A program made the translations under genes and the position numbers. From NCBI GenBank assembly GCA_002722795.1, contig PBMY01000026.1, positions 1-54,152 on the forward strand: 54,152 nucleotides of DNA. The letters run 5' to 3'. This DNA comes from Crocinitomicaceae bacterium (lineage in GTDB: Bacteria; Bacteroidota; Bacteroidia; Flavobacteriales_D; Sanyastnellaceae). Of the stretch, positions 24,914-31,452 are shown one piece after another. How positions within the stretch are numbered: the stretch's first letter is position 1; every line of letters begins with the position of its first letter. The notes beneath the pieces are model-generated. The model saw only the letters and a program-made list of their open reading frames with translations. It made no database searches and had not been told where the DNA came from.

Positions 24914-25411
24914 TTATTGAGCTCTTTCTAGCTTAATTAAAGCTGCAAGCATGGGCTCGTAAATCGCTTTCCAACTCTCATCTTCGCAAGTATCAATAGC
25001 ACTTCTTATATTTAAAATTGCCTCTAGAAGTACATGCTCCTCTTCAATTATTTCGCATTGCTCAATGATTGTCAAAGCCTCTAGTGCTGCTCTAAAATCA
25101 CCCTTGGTTGCAATTCTAGTTATTAGGTCCAATTTATTTGCGGGATCAAATCCTGCGCTCCAAATAAATCCAAGTATGTCAGCTTCTATGTTCTCACAGT
25201 CTCCACTTTCCAATGCTTCAATATAAATCTGCTCAGCCCCACTCAATTTTACAGTAGCGAGCATATCCCCCATTCTCTCTCTAATTTCATCCTCCTTCCT
25301 ATCTCTAAAGGCTTGCAATAAAGGCAAAACCCAATTTATATCTCCTTTTTGTTCAGCTCTGTCTAGTTCTGCAACAACCTTTTTATCGTCTTTAGAATTG
25401 AGATCTTTCAT
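24914..25411 (-). CDS. Conserved helical protein of unknown function
   Basis: Acidic, all-helical protein of 165 residues without signal peptide or membrane segment. Alternating amphipathic helices (DINWVLPLLQAFRDRKEDEI, RERMGDMLATVKLSGAEQIY, KGDFRAALEALTIIEQ) suggest a HEAT- or TPR-like solenoid and hence a protein-binding role. It overlaps the upstream Nudix gene by 4 bp (ATGA), so the two are translationally coupled. I recognise no named family. Confidence 0.65.
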   Translation of the reverse strand: MKDLNSKDDKKVVAELDRAEQKGDINWVLPLLQAFRDRKEDEIRERMGDMLATVKLSGAEQIYIEALESGDCENIEADILGFIWSAGFDPANKLDLITRIATKGDFRAALEALTIIEQCEIIEEEHVLLEAILNIRSAIDTCEDESWKAIYEPMLAALIKLERAQ

Positions 25412-26052
25412 GATTCAAAGGTATCTATGAAAATGTCTCTACAACAATCAGAAATTTCAGCAAGCATCATCGCAGTAGCTCCCCAAACAATATTCCCCTC
25501 TATCTCAAATCCAGGTACAACATTACCCTTTATTTTATACTCTCGCCACAAATCTTCAGAACACAACTTTGAAATTTTCAAAAACAAAACTTCAGACACT
25601 TCAACCTCGTCCAAAACAAATTCAGGTTTATAGTCCAAACAAGCAACATATGGTCTAACATAAAACTTACTAGGAGGAATGTACAATGGAGATAATGCAC
25701 CAACTACCTTATTGCGCTCAACTCTAACTCCTATCTCTTCTTCACACTCCCTTAATGCAGCGTCTAAATCATTTGCATCACATTCATCTCTCTCTCCACC
25801 TGGAAGTGCAACCTGTCCTGAATGAACGCCATCATAGGGTGCTCTTACAATAAGCACGCCTTCCCATCCATCCTCACATGGATACATCAACCAAAGTACA
25901 GATGCCCTCCTAGCAACTTTAATATCTTCCTCAGAAAATAAACTTGCTCTAAATGGTGGAGCTGCAACAAGCTGAGAAGACAAGCCGGGCAAATCCTCAT
26001 TCATTTTCACTCTTAGTTTATCAACTAATATTTCTTGCTCTATTTTCACCAT
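25408..26052 (-). CDS. Nudix hydrolase, CoA pyrophosphatase type
   Basis: Predicted CoA diphosphatase of 214 residues (CoA to 3',5'-ADP and 4'-phosphopantetheine). The Nudix box is intact: GGERDECDANDL then ALRECEEEIGV. It is preceded by SGQVALPGG, the NuCoA-type element (consensus H-x-G-Q/E-x-A-F-P-G-G), although the residue before SGQ is His in GVHSGQ and the preceding sequence LIVRAPYDGV is diverged. The size fits NudL-like proteins. Start ATG at 26052 lies 30 bp from the divergent aat start. It is coupled to the helical protein gene downstream. Confidence 0.82.
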   Translation of the reverse strand: MVKIEQEILVDKLRVKMNEDLPGLSSQLVAAPPFRASLFSEEDIKVARRASVLWLMYPCEDGWEGVLIVRAPYDGVHSGQVALPGGERDECDANDLDAALRECEEEIGVRVERNKVVGALSPLYIPPSKFYVRPYVACLDYKPEFVLDEVEVSEVLFLKISKLCSEDLWREYKIKGNVVPGFEIEGNIVWGATAMMLAEISDCCRDIFIDTFES

Positions 26053-26070
26053 TGCAAGGTCGTACGTTTC

Positions 26071-26078
26071 TACCTTAG
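26071..26078 (+). promoter_or_regulatory. aat leaderless-type promoter
   Basis: TACCTTAG (one mismatch to TAnnTTTG) ends 4 nt before the aat ATG at 26083; TTG at 26052-26054 lies 16 nt upstream and overlaps the start codon of the divergent Nudix gene. Confidence 0.5.
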
Positions 26079-26082
26079 TTCA

Positions 26083-26778
26083 ATGCAAATACAGCTATTA
26101 GATGAGAACATAGAATTTCCAGAAGTAGAAAAGGCTACCGAGGAAGGACTACTAGCTGTTGGAGGTGATTTAAGTCCCGATAGACTCATTGCAGCATATG
26201 AACACGGAACTTTTCCTTGGTATAATCCGGGTGATATGATTTTATGGTGGGCTCCTCCTCAAAGAGCGATAATACCTCTTGATGGAATTAAGATTCACAA
26301 GAGTATGAGGAATGAGCTTAATAAAAAGAGATACAAGGTAACTTATGACACATGTTTTGAAGATGTAGTAAAAGGGTGCGCCATTGCTACACGCGGAGAA
26401 GAATCGCCCCAAACATGGATAAGCAATGATATACACAAAGCATATTGCAACCTACACGCTCTAGGCCTTGCACACTCTGTGGAGGTGTGGAAGGACGACG
26501 AATTATGCGGAGGGCTTTATGGAGTGTCTATAGGGTCCATATTTTTTGGTGAGAGTATGTTTTCTAATTCTACAAACGCATCAAAAGTTGCTTTGATTCA
26601 TTTAGCACAAACCCTAAAAGCGTGGAACTTTGGCCCCATTGACTGTCAAATTATGAACGACCACTTAGGGTCTTTAGGCGCGATAGAAATTGAACGCTCT
26701 GATTTTCAAGAAACACTCAAATTTCATCTAACTTCATCTCCAACTAAGAAAGGACCTTGGACACATGAAGTATCCTAA
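26083..26778 (+). CDS. aat: Leucyl/phenylalanyl-tRNA-protein transferase
   Basis: N-end rule enzyme of 231 residues that transfers Leu or Phe from tRNA to proteins with N-terminal Arg or Lys, marking them for ClpAP-type degradation. Family motifs: LLAVGGDLSPDRLIAAYEHGTFPWY, ILWWAPPQRAII, ETWI-type QTWISNDIHKAY, HSVEVWKDDELCGGLYGVSIG, FFGESMFS and FGPIDCQIMNDHLGSLGA. The ATG at 26083 gives the normal start; the open frame extends 16 codons further upstream, but that region contains the promoter box. Its 3' end overlaps the next gene by 14 bp. Confidence 0.95.
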   Translation: MQIQLLDENIEFPEVEKATEEGLLAVGGDLSPDRLIAAYEHGTFPWYNPGDMILWWAPPQRAIIPLDGIKIHKSMRNELNKKRYKVTYDTCFEDVVKGCAIATRGEESPQTWISNDIHKAYCNLHALGLAHSVEVWKDDELCGGLYGVSIGSIFFGESMFSNSTNASKVALIHLAQTLKAWNFGPIDCQIMNDHLGSLGAIEIERSDFQETLKFHLTSSPTKKGPWTHEVS

Positions 26779-27226
26779 ACTATTTTTAATTTTCAGACGA
26801 AGGCTAGCAAAAGCTATCCTTCAAATTATGGGCTGGAAATTTAGAGGACAAGATCCACCTTCAGGTTGGCATCAAATAATTTTCATAAATGAAATAGAAG
26901 GTAAGCATTCATGCACACAAAGAAAATGGATGCGACATTTAACCTCATCTGCTTCTTTTTTTCTTGATTTATCAGATAAATCTAAAATTGAGAAAAAAAT
27001 AAATCAACATGCTACTCTGCTAATTAAGTGGACGAGAAATACTAGTAATGAGGACCTAGTTTGGTTGTTGGAGTTTGCTCGTGCAAACAAGATTAAATTA
27101 TCTGCATGCGCTTGGGAACCAGCTAATAGCACTATTAAATTCCACTCACAGTTTAACCCTTCCCCATATACTGCAAGAGACATAAGTTACCTCGAAAGAT
27201 TCTTTGTTTACTTCAGAAAAGTTTGA
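26765..27226 (+). CDS. Degenerate PlsC-like acyltransferase relative
   Basis: Protein of 153 residues overlapping the end of aat by 14 bp. The N-terminus (RRLAKAILQIMGWKFRGQDPP, then HQIIFINE) has the layout of small lysophosphatidate-acyltransferase-related proteins (short helix, GWK-x-x-G, then a beta strand). However, the catalytic HxxxxD expected after that strand is missing (NEIEGKHS instead) and the conserved substrate loops are not evident. It may be an inactive, divergent homologue or something unrelated. No signal peptide or clear membrane segment. I would treat the family link as a hint only. Confidence 0.5.
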   Translation: MKYPKLFLIFRRRLAKAILQIMGWKFRGQDPPSGWHQIIFINEIEGKHSCTQRKWMRHLTSSASFFLDLSDKSKIEKKINQHATLLIKWTRNTSNEDLVWLLEFARANKIKLSACAWEPANSTIKFHSQFNPSPYTARDISYLERFFVYFRKV

Positions 27227-27299
27227 CCTTAGCATGATGAATTAACAGGTTACTAACAAGAATACATCAATCGTTAACAACGCGTTAATATCTGGATAG

Positions 27300-27333
27300 G
27301 CATCTATAGTAGATGCTTTAAGTGGAAACTTAA
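27300..27333 (+). promoter_or_regulatory. Two adjacent hairpins upstream of a small wHTH gene
   Basis: GCATCTA / TAGATGC (27300-27316, loop TAG) is followed at once by TTAAGT / ACTTAA (27318-27333, loop GGAA). Both lie in the leader of the gene starting at 27371. No T tract follows, so they are not terminators. Confidence 0.4.
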
Positions 27334-27370
27334 ATTGCATTTAATCTTTAACCTTAAAAACCACCACGAT

Positions 27371-27646
27371 ATGCAAATGGACAAGTACGACTTTATGATT
27401 CTTGACATAATCCGGAATTTCAAATTAGAGAATCAAAACCACATTAGACTTAGTGTGTTAGAACGAAATTTCTGGAAAAGAATTGAAGCCGACACTGACC
27501 TTCATGTTGGACAAGCAAGAATTGGTGAAAGGATTACCAATCTTTACTTAGATGGGTTAATTCAAAATAAGGATGGATACACTCTTACTAAAAAGGGTCG
27601 TGAGCAACTAGCTTTCGCACCTTGGAACAACGAGTTAGTTTCGTAA
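27371..27646 (+). CDS. Small winged-helix-like protein
   Basis: Protein of 91 residues whose central part has the shape of a winged helix: helix (YDFMILDIIRNFKLENQNH), helix (RLSVLERNFWKRIE), recognition-like helix (QARIGERITNLYLDGLI) and a wing (NKDGYTLTKKGREQLAF). The final segment 'YTLTKKGREQL' is typical of PadR/MarR-type or archaeal-style small wHTH proteins. Possible role: DNA-binding regulator. The ATG at 27371 is chosen (an in-frame ATG also occurs 2 codons later); upstream extension is possible but covers the hairpin region. A strong terminator follows. Confidence 0.6.
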   Translation: MQMDKYDFMILDIIRNFKLENQNHIRLSVLERNFWKRIEADTDLHVGQARIGERITNLYLDGLIQNKDGYTLTKKGREQLAFAPWNNELVS

Positions 27647-27664
27647 AGGATTTACCTAGAAATA

Positions 27665-27695
27665 AAAAGGGGACAAAATTTTTGTCCCCTTTTTA
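27665..27695. terminator. Bidirectional terminator
   Basis: Perfect 10-bp stem (GGGGACAAAA / TTTTGTCCCC) flanked by A5 on the left and T5 on the right, serving the wHTH gene on the plus strand and the convergent 52-codon gene on the minus strand. Confidence 0.9.
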
Positions 27696-27709
27696 TTTAC
27701 AGCACTTTT

Positions 27710-27868
27710 TCAGGCCTTATCATCAGACTCTTCTATAATCTCAAGATTGGGATATTTTTCCCTCCAAAAATCAAGTTTACTTCTATCCTTAACAGTAATT
27801 ACTGTTCTACGATCTAATCTAACTTTGATATTAGGCTGTAGCTCTTTTTCCTTTTTCTTTCTCGCCAT
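27710..27868 (-). CDS. Small basic protein of unknown function
   Basis: A 52-residue protein starting MARKKKEKEL, with a compact beta/alpha segment (KVRLDRRTVITVKDRSKLDF, WREKYPNLEII) and an acidic tail (EESDDKA). No signal peptide. The Arg/Lys-rich N-terminus could bind nucleic acid, but I recognise no family. The ATG at 27868 is used in preference to one 10 codons upstream because the sequence then begins with the compact basic start typical of such small proteins. A shared terminator follows at 27665-27695. Confidence 0.5.
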   Translation of the reverse strand: MARKKKEKELQPNIKVRLDRRTVITVKDRSKLDFWREKYPNLEIIEESDDKA

Positions 27869-27973
27869 GGTATTTATTTGGATTGCGAATGAACGCAACT
27901 TAGGATAAAAATCATCTTAATCGACAATTTAATTTGAATTCTTTAATGTTAATTGTCATTTGATACTCAACTA

Positions 27974-30172
27974 CTATCGAGTTAAGTATACCGTTCCTCT
28001 TAATTCTTCAGCTTCAACATCATATCCTTGAACCTTTATGACCCAATTGTAAATGCCATTTGGAGCGAAATGATCTCCTCCATTTATATCACCAACCCAA
28101 GGATCTTCAATAGAGTGACTTACAAAGACAGTTTCTCCCCATCTATTGTAAACTATAAGTTCAAATGACTCTACCTGTCTAGCCACAATTTCCCAAGCAT
28201 CGTTCTTACCATCATTATTTGGAGTGAATGCTGTAGGAATGTATACAATTACAGAACCATAGATATGAACAGTTGCAACATCAGAACACCCATTATTGGT
28301 TATAGTGGTGATATAAGGATCATATTCATCTAACCCATCGTAACTATGAATCATATTCTTCTCAAAGCCCAAAGTTCCATCACCGAAATCCCAAACATAA
28401 GTAAAGGCCCCGGGATAAGGTTCTTCAGGAGAAGTTATAACGTCAAATTCATAAGTATCATCTCCAATTTCATATCTAACAATTGTTGATGCAATCGTTT
28501 CTACATCAACCCTAGTGGTTGCAGTCTCAGCATAATTACAGTTATCTACTACAGCTACAGTGTAGTTAGTACCAACTGGTGGTGAAACTGTATATGCATA
28601 ATCATTTGTAGAGAAATTTTCCCATTCAAATATATACGGCTCCTCTCCTCCATGTATATCAAGATTTAAAGTTGTGCTTGCGCCATTACATAATATAGTA
28701 TCCGGAGGAAGAGTCACTACTAATGGTTCATAAGGTACCTCAAATAAAGTCTGTAAATAAAGAGTCCTATCACAACCATCTTGTATATAAATCTCAAATA
28801 AGTGATTTACTAAAGAAGTATGATCCAAGCATTGCTCACTGCCATAGTCAATACCGTTTATTGTCCAATTATAACTAACCGAGGGATATTCTAAATCAGG
28901 ATCTTGTATTAACTCTACACAAACAGTTTCATATTCATCACACGGAACAGTGACGACTTCTGGGGTGACGGCTTCAAGTGGAGGAGTGTCATATATAAAT
29001 ATACTCAAGAAACTCTCAATATTGCCGCTAACTATTCTGAGTTTCAATTCTTCTGTTCCTTCATCTATAAAATCTTGGGGTACATTAAAACTTAAGGAAA
29101 CTGTATAATCACCAACAGGAATAGTTGCTGAAGCAGGGAGACCTTCAATGTCTTCAGTAAATGAAGCTTCAGAATCATCCTCTTCTAGAATCTGGAAATC
29201 AAATGGGTATACTGAAGGAACTAAACATGGTCTACTAACAGTAATTGTAGAAACTCCACAGTCTTCCCAAGCACAGTAAATAACAACGTCATCATCTGGA
29301 TCAGGATCACAAGAAGGTGCAGCTGTTGCTTCGTACTCAGTTGCAATTGGTGAACCAAAACTTCCCTCTTCAAGTACTACTATTGACTCAAGCCAACTAT
29401 CTGATCCATCAGCAATAGCAAGCTTAATGTGGTAAGTAAGACCACAGCTTACGGGATGTTGAGCAGTAAATGACTGAGTATAACCATTAATAAAAGGCGC
29501 TGCTGTAGCTCCAGGGTTATCAATATAGTATTCTGGGTTTGTGACATCATTTACCGAACTAATTGTAATAGGCAATTCGGGATCTGAATCTGGTACCTGT
29601 GCAATATTTATAGCACCATCAGGAAAACCTGCTGGTGAAGCATATGGACCGGTAATGCCTGGTCCAGAAAGAAAGAATGCAAATATGTCGTTGTATGCCG
29701 AGTTAACCCAAGTTAGGTATTCATCAGATCCAAATACATAGTTAAATGAAACAAAATCTCCAGCAGGTTGGAAATCAAATTCTAGTATACAAACATCATT
29801 TACACTTGAAACTGAAAAAGATTGACCAATTAATGGAGGAACCGAATTAGCCACTGTCAAAAGATCAGGCTCTCCGGTTACACCACCAAGACCAGCATCA
29901 CCGGCATCAGTTTCAATATTAGTTGCGTTACCTGAACTTAATACTAGACCACTTTCAATTGAAAAACCATCGCCGCCAGTTAAGTATCCAAGCTGAACAT
30001 CGAGTCCGGTAAACTGAACATTTGTTGCTGTTACACCCTCTCCTAATAGCACGTTATTTACATATTGCGTTGGGGTCATGCCCTGAGCAACATCAAATTG
30101 GGCTGAGATACGATTAAAATCTCCTGCAATACATGCAAATAAAACTGTAATAACTAACGTTAACTTACTCAT
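27974..30172 (-). CDS. T9SS type B cargo with choice-of-anchor L and PKD domains
   Basis: Secreted 732-residue protein. Signal peptide to about residue 25 (ISAQ). Residues about 30-260 match the choice-of-anchor L domain (TPTQYVNNVLLGEGVTATNV, SIESGLVLSSGNA, EFDFQPAGDFVSFNYVFGSDEY, NDIFAFFLSGPG). Beta domains follow (Calx-beta-like DDSEASFTEDIEGLP, then Cys-rich strands), then a PKD domain near 570-620 (YVWDFGDGTLGFEKNMIHSY). The C-terminus (about 640-732) is a type B sorting domain of the gliding-motility-associated kind: IPTAFTPNNDGKNDAWEI, YNRWGETVF and GIYNWVIKV. Its role is probably surface adhesion. The ATG at 30172 starts the signal peptide. Confidence 0.9.
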   Translation of the reverse strand: MSKLTLVITVLFACIAGDFNRISAQFDVAQGMTPTQYVNNVLLGEGVTATNVQFTGLDVQLGYLTGGDGFSIESGLVLSSGNATNIETDAGDAGLGGVTGEPDLLTVANSVPPLIGQSFSVSSVNDVCILEFDFQPAGDFVSFNYVFGSDEYLTWVNSAYNDIFAFFLSGPGITGPYASPAGFPDGAINIAQVPDSDPELPITISSVNDVTNPEYYIDNPGATAAPFINGYTQSFTAQHPVSCGLTYHIKLAIADGSDSWLESIVVLEEGSFGSPIATEYEATAAPSCDPDPDDDVVIYCAWEDCGVSTITVSRPCLVPSVYPFDFQILEEDDSEASFTEDIEGLPASATIPVGDYTVSLSFNVPQDFIDEGTEELKLRIVSGNIESFLSIFIYDTPPLEAVTPEVVTVPCDEYETVCVELIQDPDLEYPSVSYNWTINGIDYGSEQCLDHTSLVNHLFEIYIQDGCDRTLYLQTLFEVPYEPLVVTLPPDTILCNGASTTLNLDIHGGEEPYIFEWENFSTNDYAYTVSPPVGTNYTVAVVDNCNYAETATTRVDVETIASTIVRYEIGDDTYEFDVITSPEEPYPGAFTYVWDFGDGTLGFEKNMIHSYDGLDEYDPYITTITNNGCSDVATVHIYGSVIVYIPTAFTPNNDGKNDAWEIVARQVESFELIVYNRWGETVFVSHSIEDPWVGDINGGDHFAPNGIYNWVIKVQGYDVEAEELRGTVYLTR

Positions 30173-30226
30173 AATGAGTTGTAATATACTCATAGAAATT
30201 TATCAGTTCAAACCCTAACAATCTAT

Positions 30227-30234
30227 TATGTTTG
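30227..30234 (+). promoter_or_regulatory. Leaderless-type promoter of the GlmU-like gene
   Basis: TATGTTTG is a full match to the -7 consensus and ends 4 nt before the ATG at 30239. A weak TTC at 30207-30209 sits 17 nt upstream in place of TTTG. Confidence 0.6.
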
Positions 30235-30238
30235 TCTT

Positions 30239-31369
30239 ATGGTAGAAATCAGCTTTTTTTCAGACTCAAAATGCGACCAATTATATCCAATGAATTTAGG
30301 GCGTTGTGTCTCGACTTTGAACTATGGTGCAAGGTCAATTTCTGATCAATGGAACGATGCTTTTATTAAAACTAATGGAAGACGTATTAGATTAAATTCT
30401 AGACTTTTACCTACTTATACGTCAGTTAACATAGTACACAACTTAAGACCAGGTGATCAGTGGATTCATGAGGGAATTTTAATTGCTGAAATCGAAGGAA
30501 TAACTGAGAGTATTGATGTTTCTATTAGCACTACTCCATTGCTATTAAGTTCTCCAAAAGAAATATTTGAAAAATGTGGCGATGGAATTAAAGAGGATTT
30601 AGAGAGAATTAAATCTACTTGGAGAACTAGAACTCTTGATGAAGAAGAAAGAAATGCTTGGGCACAATCAGGTGTTTTTGTTCAAGGTCCGATGGACAGA
30701 ATTCATTTAGCTCCCGGGGCTATTATAAGACCTTGCTCATTGAATACTGAAAATGGTGATATAGCAATGGGGTCTGAATCTGAAATAATGGAGGGGTGTA
30801 ACGTAAGGGGGCCATTTGTTATGGGCGCCAATAGTCAAGTGAAAATGGGTACTAATGTTTATGGGCCTACAGGAGTTGGTTCAAATTGCAGAATAGGAGG
30901 TGAAATAAAAAATTCTGTAATTCACGATTACAGCAATAAAGCACATGGCGGATTTATTGGCAATAGTGTAATTGGATCATGGTGCAATCTTGGTGCAGAA
31001 ACAACTACAAGCAACTTAAAAAACAACTACTCTGAGGTAAGTGTTTGGGATAATGAGTCAAATACATTAGTAAATAGCGGTAGGACATTTTTGGGCTTAT
31101 TTATGGGAGATCACAGTAAGACTGCGATTCACACTGCTTTTAACACTGGTACTGTAGTTGGAGCTTTTTGCAATGTCTTTGGGAACTCAACACCATCAAA
31201 ACATATAAAGTCATTTACTTGGGGAGGTGCTGAAAATTCTGAAGATTATGATATAGATAAGGCATTGGATGCTGCAAGAATCATGATGCAACGTCGTGAT
31301 ATCAAATTAAGTAGTGAGGATGAATTAAATATCCGGCAATTACATAAATCAAGCACATTTGACATATAG
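30239..31369 (+). CDS. Bacteroidota-type GlmU-like sugar nucleotidyltransferase
   Basis: Protein of 376 residues matching the alternative GlmU family of Bacteroidota: an N-terminal nucleotidyltransferase-like region (about 1-150) that lacks the canonical GlmU LxAGxGTRM loop, then a left-handed beta-helix (about 155-330) with hexapeptide-like turns (APGAIIRPCSLNT, VRGPFVMGANSQVKMGTNVY, AHGGFIGNSVIGSWCNLGAE, TTTSNLKNNYSEV). The helix end GRTFLGLFMGDHSKTAIHTA resembles the GlmU acetyltransferase site. Proposed role: supply of UDP-GlcNAc or a related sugar nucleotide for cell-wall synthesis. The start at 30239 is supported by the -7 box 4 nt upstream. Confidence 0.85.
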   Translation: MVEISFFSDSKCDQLYPMNLGRCVSTLNYGARSISDQWNDAFIKTNGRRIRLNSRLLPTYTSVNIVHNLRPGDQWIHEGILIAEIEGITESIDVSISTTPLLLSSPKEIFEKCGDGIKEDLERIKSTWRTRTLDEEERNAWAQSGVFVQGPMDRIHLAPGAIIRPCSLNTENGDIAMGSESEIMEGCNVRGPFVMGANSQVKMGTNVYGPTGVGSNCRIGGEIKNSVIHDYSNKAHGGFIGNSVIGSWCNLGAETTTSNLKNNYSEVSVWDNESNTLVNSGRTFLGLFMGDHSKTAIHTAFNTGTVVGAFCNVFGNSTPSKHIKSFTWGGAENSEDYDIDKALDAARIMMQRRDIKLSSEDELNIRQLHKSSTFDI

Positions 31370-31374
31370 ATTTA

Positions 31375-31424
31375 TGACACGCTGTCAGAGAAAGGTTCAA
31401 AAATTAATTGGCACACACATTGTC
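31375..31424 (+). promoter_or_regulatory. lon upstream control region: palindrome and sigma-54-like site
   Basis: A perfect palindrome TGACA-CGC-TGTCA lies at 31375-31387. Further on, TGGCAC-N5-TTGT (31409-31423) resembles a sigma-54 -24/-12 promoter, with GT in place of the second GC. No TAnnTTTG box is obvious before the lon ATG at 31453. Confidence 0.35.
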
Positions 31425-31452
31425 AACACTAGAGTGAGAAGAAGAAAACAAT

